Both the position numbers and the translations under genes were made by a program. From Polyangium jinanense (lineage in GTDB: Bacteria; Myxococcota; Polyangia; Polyangiales; Polyangiaceae), in contig NZ_JAGTJJ010000050.1 in the NCBI RefSeq assembly GCF_028435365.1, positions 1 to 64,000 of the forward strand: DNA of 64,000 nt. Reading direction: 5' to 3'. Each line of letters starts with the position of its first letter. The first letter of the stretch is position 1. Below the pieces are notes generated by a model. It was not told where the DNA came from, ran no database searches, and saw nothing but the letters and a program-made list of their open reading frames with translations. Below are positions 44,004 to 52,802 of this stretch, in pieces.

Positions 44004-45125
44004 TCAAGGAGCGCATACGCCGTTCGTGCATGTATTATTGAAGCATTCACCAGGCTGATTGCACGAATCGCCGGGGGCCTTCACGCAGGTCTTTTGGCCG
44101 TTACCGTCAGGATCGGCGCAGCGGAGACTTGCGCAATCACCGTTACCGGTGCAGCTGGTATTGAGTGCCTGCAAGCAACTCGCCGCTGCGCTGCAAGCCA
44201 GACCATCAGCGTTCAAACAGGACATCCCGTTCCCGTAGGAGGGGTCCTCGCCATATTTGTCGATGGGGTTGCACTCGCCAATAAAGTCAGGCAGATCACA
44301 CGCAAGACAGGGACCACTGCAAGGAGAACTGCAGCATACCCCATCTGCACAATTGGCAGTCGTGCAGTCTCCTGCGATATTGCAAGTTTTGCCCTGCGTG
44401 CATTTGGCGCATCGATCGCCCCCGCAATCGATATCACCCTCGTCCCCGTTCTTGATCCCATCCATGCAACTGAAGCATGTATTGGACTTCGTATCGCAAT
44501 AGACCCCGGCGACCCCACAATCCGCATCCGTATTACACTCGACGCAATTCCCCTCGCCGTCGCAGCTCTTCCCACCCCCCACGCTGCAAGGCGTCCCCTG
44601 CGCGGCAGGCATGCTCATCGGCGTCCCGCCCACGCACGACGAAAGCTGACACTGCGTCGACGGCACGTCGCTATCGTCGTTCGCCGTCGTCTCCTCGCCG
44701 TTCCCGTCGCACTGGATCTGCTTGCAATCCCCCGGGACCTGAGCGGGTACCGGCGTGCCGGACGGCGCGAAGGTCAGGGTGCAGACGCCGCTGTTGCACG
44801 CGAACGGCGCGCAGTCCGACGGTTCCCCGCATTGCTCCGGGCTCGTGCAGCCGGTGCATTGGCCGTTCGCGTTGCATTTCAGCGCGTTGTTCACGCCGCA
44901 CGGCAGACCCGCCACCTTCACATGCGCGTTTGGCTGGCCTTCGCAGCCCTCCACCGTGCACGGGTCGCCGTCGTCCGCCGCGAGCTTGCATTCGCCCTTC
45001 AGCGCCGTGCTCTCGCCGTTGCGTTCGATGTCCTCCGCCTCGTTCGAGCAGCCAGGGCCCTGCAAAAGGCCGATCATCGCCATCGGCAAGAGCAAGATCC
45101 ACGTCGCGCGATTCGTTCGCCGCAT
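44004..45125 (-). CDS. Cys-rich repeat lipoprotein B
   Basis: 373 residues, paralogue of the preceding protein. The N-terminal half differs (CKLAADDGDPCTVEGC; GDPCTVEGCEG) but the C-terminal 150 residues align nearly end to end (CMDGIKNGDEGDIDCGG; CADPDGNGQKTC; GVCAP end). Lipobox-like sequence is LLQGPGC; less standard than its neighbour, so lipidation is likely, not certain. The frame is open upstream; the ATG at 45125 is preceded by GGAGAA at 8 bases. The 3' half of the gene has about 52% GC in several 60-base lines, against about 70% for neighbours. Tandem duplication with one acquired shared domain is the simplest reading. Confidence 0.82.
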   Translation of the reverse strand: MRRTNRATWILLLPMAMIGLLQGPGCSNEAEDIERNGESTALKGECKLAADDGDPCTVEGCEGQPNAHVKVAGLPCGVNNALKCNANGQCTGCTSPEQCGEPSDCAPFACNSGVCTLTFAPSGTPVPAQVPGDCKQIQCDGNGEETTANDDSDVPSTQCQLSSCVGGTPMSMPAAQGTPCSVGGGKSCDGEGNCVECNTDADCGVAGVYCDTKSNTCFSCMDGIKNGDEGDIDCGGDRCAKCTQGKTCNIAGDCTTANCADGVCCSSPCSGPCLACDLPDFIGECNPIDKYGEDPSYGNGMSCLNADGLACSAAASCLQALNTSCTGNGDCASLRCADPDGNGQKTCVKAPGDSCNQPGECFNNTCTNGVCAP

Positions 45126-45144
45126 GTCCCGGTTCTCCAGTCCC

Positions 45145-46269
45145 TCAGAACGAGCCGACCACCATGCCGCCCGTCTGGCCCGCGCCAAAAACCGGGACGA
45201 CGTTCACGCCCATGAGCTTCCGGCCGAACGGCGTGCGCGGCAGCAAAAACAAGCCCAGCGTGCCGATCGCCGCCACGCCGCCAATGATGTACCCCGCCAT
45301 CGCCCCGTTCGCCGCCGCGTCCTGCGACGACAACGTGTCCTTGAGCTTCGCGCACGCCCCCGCGTTCGGCGCAAACCCGCCCGCGCCGCACAGACCCGAG
45401 GTCGTCGGCGTCGTTCGCCGCAGGACATCGAGCTGCTGATCCGCCTCGTCGCTCTTGCCGTTCGCCATCACCGTCAGGCCCACGCCGAGCCCGAGCCCGA
45501 GCACCGTGAGCCCTGCGCCGCCGATCATCCCGTACGTGCGCCACTTCGGCGAGGGCAACGGCGGCGGCTTCGGCTCCTCCTTGGGCTTCTCCGGCTCCGC
45601 CTTCTCGGGCTCCGTGGGCAGCGGCGCCAGCGCGAACTCCATCTCGCTCTCGGTCGCCGGCGCCACCGCGAGCAGTTCCTTGCCCGGGTCGAAGCCGAAC
45701 TTCTTCACCTCGATCTCGTGGCTGCCCGGATCGACGAAGATCGGCGCCGCGAGCGGCGTGCGGCCCGCGGCGCGCCCGTCGACGACCACGTCCGCGCCCT
45801 CGACGTTCACCTTGATGTAGAGCGTCCCGAGCTTGAGCTTCGCCTCGTCGAGCAGCTTCTGCGCCGCCTGCTTCTCGATCGCCGTCGCCGACTTCGCCTC
45901 GCGCACGTAGAGCTCGAGGTGCTCGGCCGCGTCACGCGGCTTGCCCGTCTGCAGCTCCGACTGGCCGAGGATCAGGCCGTAGGCCGGATCGGGCTTCAGC
46001 TTGAACGCGGCGAGCGCCGCGTCCCGCGCCTTGTCCCACTGGAAGGCCTTGTGCGCCTTCTTCGCGTCCTCGAACAGGCGCGTCGACTCCTTGTCGGCGT
46101 CCGCCGGCGACGGAGCCGGCGTCGGCGTCGGCGTCGCGGGCGCCGCGGCGCCTTTGTCTGGCGTCGCCGGCTTGCCCGGAGCGCCCTGCGCCCACGCGGC
46201 CGGCGTGCTGGTCCAGACGCCCGTCACGAGCAGGCCAGCTGCCCACCATCGCCCTCGTCGCATCGTCAT
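45145..46269 (-). CDS. PEGA-domain protein with TPR-like N-terminus
   Basis: 374 residues. Signal peptide (GRWWAAGLLVTGVWTSTPAAWAQ), Pro/Ala/Thr-rich stretch, TPR-like helical region (ESTRLFEDAKKAHKAFQWDK), PEGA domain (LYIKVNVEGADVVVDGRAAG; GSHEIEVKKFGFDPG), a Pro/Glu/Lys linker, and two C-terminal helices (YGMIGGAGLTVLGLGLGVGL; MAGYIIGGVAAIGTLGLFLL). PEGA domains are extracytoplasmic beta modules often in surface-layer or peptidoglycan-associated proteins. Start at ATG 46269, six bases before another ATG. It reads in the same direction as the Cys-rich genes and precedes them by 19 bases, so they form one operon. Confidence 0.83.
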   Translation of the reverse strand: MTMRRGRWWAAGLLVTGVWTSTPAAWAQGAPGKPATPDKGAAAPATPTPTPAPSPADADKESTRLFEDAKKAHKAFQWDKARDAALAAFKLKPDPAYGLILGQSELQTGKPRDAAEHLELYVREAKSATAIEKQAAQKLLDEAKLKLGTLYIKVNVEGADVVVDGRAAGRTPLAAPIFVDPGSHEIEVKKFGFDPGKELLAVAPATESEMEFALAPLPTEPEKAEPEKPKEEPKPPPLPSPKWRTYGMIGGAGLTVLGLGLGVGLTVMANGKSDEADQQLDVLRRTTPTTSGLCGAGGFAPNAGACAKLKDTLSSQDAAANGAMAGYIIGGVAAIGTLGLFLLPRTPFGRKLMGVNVVPVFGAGQTGGMVVGSF

Positions 46270-46468
46270 CGCCCCTCGGCTCCTTGCTTCCGGCGCGCAT
46301 TGGACCAAACAAGAGGCCTTTCCCTCAAGCGTAAAGTTTCGATCCGGACGCGGTCCGCGCCGCCCCGAGGGGGCCAGGCCCGCGCCCCGCGCGGAGGCCG
46401 AAGCCGGTATCGCCCCGGCGCGAAAAGTCGAGGCGCTCGGAAGGCGAGCCAACATCGTTGGTGCACCA

Positions 46469-47389
46469 ATGAAAATGACCCCCGTGCAGCGAGAGACGTT
46501 GACCGACGGGACGGTGCGCTTGCGCGGCAGTTCCTGCGCGTATCTGTTCACGCGCCCGAGGCCGAGGGCCACGCTCGTCACCATCACCGGCCGCGACGTC
46601 GACGAGCTCGGGGACGCACCGACGGCCGAGGTTGACGCCGAGATCCAGCGCTTCGGCGCGCCCCTCCTGCTCTTCGTGGACCCGAGCGCGGCCACGAGCG
46701 TCGCGAACGCCGTGGCCGACCGCTGGACGAGCTGGTTCGCACGCCGCCGCTCGGTCCTCGAGCGCGTCGACATCCTTGTGAGCTCCCGCTACCTGGAGCT
46801 CACGGTCGCCTGGAGCCGCCATTACTCCGGCGCCGGGGACCTGATCCGCATCCACAACGACCCGGCGCGTTTCGACGTCCTGCTCGCGTCCGCGGCCCCC
46901 GGCGCCCAGCGCCCTGCTCCTTCGCGTTTCACGGAGCCGGCGGCGCCGATCCAGCGCACCCGCGCCGCGGACGGCGCCCTCGCGCTTTCGAGCCTGGGCC
47001 TCACGTTCGGCCTTTCGAGCCCCGGGGACGGCGCCCTCTACACGACGATCCGCGGCGTCGATCGAGGTCAGCTCGGCGGCATGCCCTTCGACGAGATCTT
47101 CGCGCGGATGCCTGCGTCCGGCGCGCCGATCACGCTCTTCGTCGACACGCGTGGCGCCTCCGCGCCGGCCGAGATCGTACGCGACAGCTGGAGCGCATGG
47201 TTTTCCGCGGCCCGCGCGCGGCTCCGGCGCGTCTTCGTGCTCGTCGACTCGGGCGCCGTGCGGTTCAACGTGGCCATGGCGAAACACGGCTCGAACACGG
47301 ACGCACTCGTCGCCATCCATACCGATCCCGGGGATTTTGCGCGCGCGGCGCAGAGCCTTTTGCCCGGTTTCGTTCTTCCGCCGGTCTGA
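46469..47389 (+). CDS. Protein of two tandem similar domains, function unknown
   Basis: 306 residues, no signal peptide. Two halves of about 130 residues align: GAPLLLFVDPSAA / GAPITLFVDTRGA; WTSWFARRRSVLERVDILV / WSAWFSAARARLRRVFVLV; LIRIHNDPARFDVL / LVAIHTDPGDFARA. Each half looks like a small alpha/beta (STAS/SpoIIAA-like) fold. The first residues of the second half (LGLTFGLSSPGDGALYTTI) have no counterpart in public families I can name. Starts at ATG 46469, first gene in the run leading to the LptD-like gene, 43 bases before the next. Cytoplasmic regulatory role is possible. Confidence 0.7.
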   Translation: MKMTPVQRETLTDGTVRLRGSSCAYLFTRPRPRATLVTITGRDVDELGDAPTAEVDAEIQRFGAPLLLFVDPSAATSVANAVADRWTSWFARRRSVLERVDILVSSRYLELTVAWSRHYSGAGDLIRIHNDPARFDVLLASAAPGAQRPAPSRFTEPAAPIQRTRAADGALALSSLGLTFGLSSPGDGALYTTIRGVDRGQLGGMPFDEIFARMPASGAPITLFVDTRGASAPAEIVRDSWSAWFSAARARLRRVFVLVDSGAVRFNVAMAKHGSNTDALVAIHTDPGDFARAAQSLLPGFVLPPV

Positions 47390-47432
47390 CGTGAAACTAG
47401 CTCCCTCGGCAGGACCGTGTTCCAATCGTGGG

Positions 47433-47978
47433 ATGCGCCGCTCGCTCCCGCTCGCGCTTGCCGGGCTTTTGATCGGCTCGTTCGCCTCGGCCGAGGAGTC
47501 GACCTCGAAGACGCCGCCCCCCGCAGGCGCGTCCGCGCCCGCCGCGCCCAGGGCGCCCGTGAAGAAGGCCCGGAAGGCGAAGAAGGCGAAGAAGCGTGAT
47601 CCGAAGGCGCCCGTCGCGAGCTCGCCGAGCTTTCAAATTCTCGCGAGCGGCGTGAGCCGCGTGTGGATCGAGGTCAGCGAGAAGGTCGACGTGACCGAGC
47701 ACAAGGCCGAAGGGCGGATCGCGTACCGCTTGAAGGGCGTCGTGGTGCCCACGCGGACGAACCGCCTGCCGCTCGAGACGATGTTTTTCCAGACGCCCGT
47801 CGGTCGCGTGCTGCTCGTCGAGCTCGACGACGGCGACGTGGATCTCGTGGTCGAGCTGAAGCAGCCGAGCACGCCGAGTTACAAGCTCGTCGAGACGGAA
47901 GGCGGCGTGACGCTGCAGGTCGATTTCCCGGCGTCCGCTACGTCGAAGCAAGCTCCCGCCGAAGGGGCGACGCGCTGA
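47433..47978 (+). CDS. Secreted AMIN-like domain protein
   Basis: 181 residues. Signal peptide (LPLALAGLLIGSFASAEE), a Lys/Ala/Pro linker (KKARKAKKAKKRDPKA), and a C-terminal beta-rich domain of about 110 residues with the pattern of AMIN-type modules: RVWIEVSEKVDVTEHK, IAYRLKGVV, and alternating strands to the end (GGVTLQVDFP). AMIN domains sit in periplasmic proteins that bind peptidoglycan or guide amidases and secretins. It is coupled to the following LptD/OstA-like gene. Confidence 0.65.
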   Translation: MRRSLPLALAGLLIGSFASAEESTSKTPPPAGASAPAAPRAPVKKARKAKKAKKRDPKAPVASSPSFQILASGVSRVWIEVSEKVDVTEHKAEGRIAYRLKGVVVPTRTNRLPLETMFFQTPVGRVLLVELDDGDVDLVVELKQPSTPSYKLVETEGGVTLQVDFPASATSKQAPAEGATR

Positions 47979-49864
47979 ACCGACGCGTGGTCGCCGCGGC
48001 GCTCGGGTTCGCCGCATGGATTTCGGGGACGCCTTCGCGCGGGCAGGACAAACCCGGCGTGCAGCGCGAGGTGCAGTTCCGCGCCGACGAGGCGCGCGCG
48101 GATCCCGAGCGTGGCGAGGTCGAGCTCGAAGGCGGCGTGGTCGTGACGTACGACCGCTTCCGGCTCACGAGCCGCAAGCTCGCGATCACGCTCGGCCCGA
48201 GCGCGGTCGAGATGCGCGGGACGGCGAAGATCTTGCACTGCCCTTGCAAGGATCCGCCCGTTTCGCTGGAGATCTCGGGGGCGCGGGCGACGGGGCAGGG
48301 GGACCTCGAGCTCCGATGGCCGCGGCTCTACTTCGGGCCCATCCCGGTGTTCATTCTGCCGTGGCTCCTCGTGCGGCCCGCGGATCGCGTGGGGCTCTTG
48401 CCGCCGCGGTTCGCGATGCGCGGCGACGACGGCGCGCTCCTCGGCGCAGGCGCACGGTTTCCCTGGCGCGGCGCGGACGGGAAGTTGCGCGCGGTCGAGC
48501 TCTACGCGTCGGGATACGTGCAGGGAGGCGTGGAGCTCGGCGCGCGGATCGAGGGGCCCACGATGACGGGGCGGTTCACGTGGGATCGGCTCCGGCAGGA
48601 TCGGTTCGTCGCGGATACACACGGGTTCGTCCGGACGGACGCGCGGCCGGACGTGCGGATCGCCTGGGATCTGGATGCAATCCGGGGTGCGCGGGGGCTC
48701 GTGGCGACGCCCTCGCTCACGGCGGCGGCGCAGCCGTTCGACGTGGGCGCGGCCAGCGTGACGATGCAAGTCTCACCGGGTCGAGGCGTGGGCGCGATCC
48801 TCGGGACCGGGCTCACGGCGAGGGCGCGGCGTGGGGAAGGGCCGATCGTTTGGGGTCCAACGGCGTTCGCCGGGGCCTCGGGCGCAGTGGGGCGACGCGG
48901 GAGCTGGGAGGCGAACACGGCGCTGGCGATGCTTTCAGGGCAAACGAATGCGCCGTATGCGCGCGCCGAGGCGGGGATCGAGGTCGCGCCGCGGCTCGGG
49001 CCGCTCTTCACGCGGGCGCGGCTCGGGACGCGGGCGCGGCTCGCGGGGCCCGAGGGCGCGCCGATGGCCTGGGACGCCGTGGCCGAGGCGCGGGGCGAGG
49101 CGTCCGTCACCCTGGAACGGTCGTTCGGCGAAGCGAAGGACGCGGCCCCGCTCGTGCACCGCATCACGCCGCGGCTCGAAGCGCGTGGCGCGGTCGCGCA
49201 GGGCGCGGGAACGTTTTTCCAGGCGATACGGCCGGATCTCGGGCCCGTGCTCGGGCTCGCGGCGCTCTCCGTGTCGAGCTCGATCGGGAGCGCATTCGGC
49301 AGCTCGCTCGAGGCCGAGGTCAAGGGCGGGTTCGTCGCGACGAACACGGGCACGAGCGCGGTCGGGTGGGCGAGCGCGGAGGGCACGTACGGGGCCGTGA
49401 GCGCGCGGGTCGAGGCGATCGCGAGCAAGGGGAGCGTGGAGCTCCCGGACGAAGCGGGGGATGGAATTTCTGCGCTCGCGGAGCTACGCGTGGGCCTGGA
49501 GGACAAGACCACGGTCCTGCTCGACGTGTACGGGCGCGCGGCGGGAACGGGCGCGCTCGCGCGTTCGCTCGGCGGCGGGCTCCTGCTCGGCGACACGATC
49601 GGGATCGTGGCGGAGCGCGGGCTTCTTCTGGGCCTGGGTTATGCGAGGCCGCTCTTCGGCGGCGTCACCGGGAACATCCGCGCCGACGCCGACGTGTGGA
49701 CGAGGGCCCTCGTGGGCATGGGCGGCGCGCTCGCGTATCGGCATCCGGACGGGTGCGTGGCAGTCGAGGTCGGCGGGAGCCGTCGCGCGGGGCGAAAAGG
49801 CACGGACATCTGGGTTTCGGTCGACCTCGTTCCCCCGCTGCCGACGCGGCCCGTGCCGCGTTGA
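47975..49864 (+). CDS. LptD/OstA-like outer-membrane protein
   Basis: About 629 residues. Signal peptide, then an OstA-type N-terminal beta-jellyroll (VQFRADEARADPERGEVELEG; YDRFRLTSRKLAITLGP) as in LptA/LptD, with CPC near residue 89, followed by a long beta-barrel-like domain beginning at the LPWLLVRPADRVGLLPPRF motif of LptD relatives. In the LPS export pathway such a protein inserts lipopolysaccharide into the outer membrane; the barrel is shorter than in Escherichia coli LptD. Start: CTG at 47975, four bases overlapping the previous stop and preceded by AAGGGG (47962-47967) at 7 bases, gives the normal basic N-region (NRRVVAAALGF). The alternative GTG at 47987 loses it. Confidence 0.75.
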   Translation: MNRRVVAAALGFAAWISGTPSRGQDKPGVQREVQFRADEARADPERGEVELEGGVVVTYDRFRLTSRKLAITLGPSAVEMRGTAKILHCPCKDPPVSLEISGARATGQGDLELRWPRLYFGPIPVFILPWLLVRPADRVGLLPPRFAMRGDDGALLGAGARFPWRGADGKLRAVELYASGYVQGGVELGARIEGPTMTGRFTWDRLRQDRFVADTHGFVRTDARPDVRIAWDLDAIRGARGLVATPSLTAAAQPFDVGAASVTMQVSPGRGVGAILGTGLTARARRGEGPIVWGPTAFAGASGAVGRRGSWEANTALAMLSGQTNAPYARAEAGIEVAPRLGPLFTRARLGTRARLAGPEGAPMAWDAVAEARGEASVTLERSFGEAKDAAPLVHRITPRLEARGAVAQGAGTFFQAIRPDLGPVLGLAALSVSSSIGSAFGSSLEAEVKGGFVATNTGTSAVGWASAEGTYGAVSARVEAIASKGSVELPDEAGDGISALAELRVGLEDKTTVLLDVYGRAAGTGALARSLGGGLLLGDTIGIVAERGLLLGLGYARPLFGGVTGNIRADADVWTRALVGMGGALAYRHPDGCVAVEVGGSRRAGRKGTDIWVSVDLVPPLPTRPVPR

Positions 49865-49903
49865 CTTGCACGCGGAGGATTCGAGCGCGACCATGGCAGC
49901 GAC

Positions 49904-51376
49904 GTGCCGAGCGAGACGACGCAAGGGGCGACCAAGGCGCCGAAGGCGCACGTGATGGTGGTCGACGACGAGCCGGCGCTGCGTCGCAGCCTGGCGCGCG
50001 TGCTCCTCGCCGAGGGCTTCGACGTGATGACGGCCGAGGACGGCGCCGCCGCACTCACGCTGCTCTCGACGGCGCGCGCGGTCGACGTGGTGCTGCTCGA
50101 CGTGATGATGCCCGGTCCGAGCGGCATGGAGGTGCTCGCGCGGATCAAGGAGCAGCACCCCGAGGTCGAGGTCGTCATGATGACGGCGTTCGGCGACATC
50201 GACACGGCCGTCGCGGCCGTGCGGCAAGGCGCCTACAACTTCCTGACGAAGCCGTTCGGCCCCACGGAGACCGTGGCGCTCGCGCTCATGCAGGCCGCGG
50301 AGCACAAGCGGCTCGTCGATCGAACGCGCGTGCTCGAGCAACGCCTCGTGGAGCACGAGCGGTTCGGCGAGCTGATCGGCCGCTCGTCGCGGATGCAGGA
50401 GGTCTACCGGATCGCGCTCGGCGCAGCGCCGACCACGTCGACGGTGCTGATCCTCGGGGAGAACGGGACGGGCAAGGAGCTCGTCGCGCGCGCGATCCAC
50501 CAGCACAGCCTGCGGAGCGACAGGCCGCTCCGCGCGATCAACTGCGGCGCGATCCCCGAGACGCTCGTGGAGACCGAGCTCTTCGGCAGCGTGCGCGGCG
50601 CATTCACCGGCGCGCAGGATCGGCCGGGGCTCTTCGAGCTCGCCGACAAGGGGACCGTGTTCCTCGACGAGATCGGCGATCTGCCGCTGAGCGCGCAGGC
50701 GAAGCTGCTCCGCGCGCTCGCCGAGGGCGAGATCAAGCGCGTGGGCGCGACGCAGCCGAAGACGGTCGACGTGCGCGTGATCGCCGCGACGAACGTGGAC
50801 CTGAAGGAGCGGATCGCGTCGGGGCGTTTCCGGGAGGACCTTTATTATCGGCTCGCCGTGATCCCCGTGCATTTGCCGCCGCTCCGGCAGCGAAAAGAGG
50901 ACATCCCGCTGCTCGCGTACCACTTCTTGCACAAGTACGCGCGGCGGAGCGGGCGCGACATCAAGCGGATCGGTGTCGAGGCGCTCAGGCTCCTGCGCGA
51001 GCAGCCCTGGCCGGGGAACGTGCGGCAGCTCGAGAACGCGATCGAGCACGCGGTGGTGATGGCGCGCGGGGACTCGATCCTGCCGACGGATCTGCCGTTC
51101 GGGCGAGACGAGGCGCACGTGGAGGAGGACGGGGCGGCGGGGGATACGCGGGCGTTCTGGGGCGATACGCTGTCGGAGCTGCCGTTCACGCAGGCAAAGG
51201 AGAAGGCGGCGTTCGCGTTCGAGCGCGCCTACGTGGAGCGGCTGCTCAAGCGAACGGGCAACAACGTGAGCGAGGCGGCGCGGCAAGCGGGGATGGATCG
51301 CTCGAATTTCCGGCGACTCATGAAAAAGGTCCGCACGGCCTCGGACGACGGCGTGGGCGAGGATGACGACGTGTGA
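49904..51376 (+). CDS. NtrC-type sigma-54 activator, response regulator
   Basis: 490 residues. Receiver domain with acidic pocket (D21-D22), phosphoacceptor D66 and K116. Central AAA+ domain: Walker A GENGTGKE (185-192), sigma-54 loop GAFTGA (232-237), Walker B FLDEIGD. C-terminal Fis-type HTH (GNNVSEAARQAGMDRSNFRRL). It remodels sigma-54 RNA polymerase at enhancer-dependent promoters when phosphorylated. No histidine kinase is nearby. Position between LptD-like and TolC-type genes, in the same direction, suggests it controls envelope export. GTG start at 49904 lacks a good Shine-Dalgarno; a start a few codons later would shorten only the flexible N-terminus. Confidence 0.93.
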   Translation: MPSETTQGATKAPKAHVMVVDDEPALRRSLARVLLAEGFDVMTAEDGAAALTLLSTARAVDVVLLDVMMPGPSGMEVLARIKEQHPEVEVVMMTAFGDIDTAVAAVRQGAYNFLTKPFGPTETVALALMQAAEHKRLVDRTRVLEQRLVEHERFGELIGRSSRMQEVYRIALGAAPTTSTVLILGENGTGKELVARAIHQHSLRSDRPLRAINCGAIPETLVETELFGSVRGAFTGAQDRPGLFELADKGTVFLDEIGDLPLSAQAKLLRALAEGEIKRVGATQPKTVDVRVIAATNVDLKERIASGRFREDLYYRLAVIPVHLPPLRQRKEDIPLLAYHFLHKYARRSGRDIKRIGVEALRLLREQPWPGNVRQLENAIEHAVVMARGDSILPTDLPFGRDEAHVEEDGAAGDTRAFWGDTLSELPFTQAKEKAAFAFERAYVERLLKRTGNNVSEAARQAGMDRSNFRRLMKKVRTASDDGVGEDDDV

Positions 51377-51410
51377 TGTCCGCGAACACGGTTGCAGCGA
51401 GCGAGCCCCT

Positions 51411-52793
51411 GTGAAAAAGAGCGCGGACATGGCGCAGCGGTCGATCCGGCGATGGCTTCTCGGGGCGGCCCTTTCCCTGGGCGTCGCCGCCTTGCCGGCG
51501 CCCGCGGAGGCCAGAGAAAAGGTCGTCTACGACCTGCGGCAGATCCTGGAGATCGCCGAGCGAAACCATCCGAACGTGCTCGCGGCCCGGGCGCGTCTCG
51601 CGCAGGTGCGCGCGCAGCTCGACGAGGCCCACCGCGCGCCGTTCAGTCAATTCCGCATGAGCGGCGGCGTCGGTCTAGCGCCGACCGTGCTCGGCAACAA
51701 CGTGTTCAGCCCGAACACGGACGTGTCGCTGACGAGCAGTCTCGGGCTCGCCTGGAGGGCCAGCGTCGACGGGGTCGTGCCGCTCTGGACCTTCGGCAAG
51801 ATCACGAACCTGTGGGACGCAGCCGAGGCGAACGTCGAGGTGAACAAGGCAAACGTCGAGAAGGAGCGCGACGCCGTGCGCCTCGACGTGCGCCGCGCCT
51901 ATTTCGGCCTGCAGCTCGCGCGCGACGGCGCGCTGCTCCTCAAGGACGTGCGCAGCGCGATCGACAAGGCCATCGGCAACGTGAAGAAGTCGATCGAGGA
52001 GGACGAGGGCGATCCGATCGAGCTCTTCAAGCTGCAGACGTACACGGCCGAGCTCGAAGTGCGCGAGGCCGAGTCCGCGCGATACATGACGGTGGCGCTC
52101 GCAGGTCTCCGGTTCTTCACGGGGATCGCAGATCTCGACATCCCCGACGCGCCGCTCAAGCCGCCGAAGCACAAGCTCGGGCACGTGTCGCGGTACCTGA
52201 CGGCAGCGCGGCTGCATCGGCCGGAGCTCGCGATGGCGCGGGCCGGGGTGCAAGCGCGGCGCGCGCAGGTCGAGGTCGCGCGGGCGCAGCTCTTTCCCGA
52301 TATCGGGCTCGGTCTCAACGCGGGCTATGCGCGGGCGCCCGAGGTGGCAAACCAGATCAACCCGTTCGGCGGGGATACAGCGAACTTCTTCTGGTACGGC
52401 GCAGCCGTCGTGTTCCAGTGGAAGCTCGATTTCCTGCCGCAATCGTCCCGCATCCAGTTCGCCGAGGCGCAACTCGAAGAAATGCGCGCGACGGAAAAAT
52501 ACGCGCTCGGCGGCGCAGGGGTCGAGGTGGAGACGGCCTACGCCGAGGTGATCGACTGGCAGAAGCGCGTGGACGCGTACGCGAAGGCCGTGTCGTACGC
52601 CCGGAAGTGGCTGGTCACGGTGCAGCAGGGGATCGACGTGGGAACACGCGAGGAGAAAGACGTCCTCGACCCGGCGAAAGCATTCGCGACGAACCGCTTC
52701 AGCCTGATGAACGCAACGATGGAGCTCGATCTCGCGATGAGCCGGCTCGCCAAAGCAACCGGCTGGGACGCGATCGCGCCCGACGGGCTCTGA
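51411..52793 (+). CDS. TolC-family outer-membrane efflux protein
   Basis: 460 residues. Signal peptide (WLLGAALSLGVAALPAPAEA) then two OEP repeats of long coiled-coil helices: DLRQILEIAERNHPNVLAARARL and LQTYTAELEVREAESARYM in the first, HRPELAMARAGVQARRAQVEVARAQLFP in the second. TolC-type trimers form the outer-membrane duct for tripartite efflux or type I secretion. GTG start at 51411 gives the correct signal peptide; the open frame begins earlier. No membrane-fusion protein or inner-membrane pump is in the window, so the partner is elsewhere. Last gene of the LptD-NtrC-TolC run. Confidence 0.9.
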   Translation: MKKSADMAQRSIRRWLLGAALSLGVAALPAPAEAREKVVYDLRQILEIAERNHPNVLAARARLAQVRAQLDEAHRAPFSQFRMSGGVGLAPTVLGNNVFSPNTDVSLTSSLGLAWRASVDGVVPLWTFGKITNLWDAAEANVEVNKANVEKERDAVRLDVRRAYFGLQLARDGALLLKDVRSAIDKAIGNVKKSIEEDEGDPIELFKLQTYTAELEVREAESARYMTVALAGLRFFTGIADLDIPDAPLKPPKHKLGHVSRYLTAARLHRPELAMARAGVQARRAQVEVARAQLFPDIGLGLNAGYARAPEVANQINPFGGDTANFFWYGAAVVFQWKLDFLPQSSRIQFAEAQLEEMRATEKYALGGAGVEVETAYAEVIDWQKRVDAYAKAVSYARKWLVTVQQGIDVGTREEKDVLDPAKAFATNRFSLMNATMELDLAMSRLAKATGWDAIAPDGL

Positions 52794-52802
52794 GGCGCTT
52801 CG

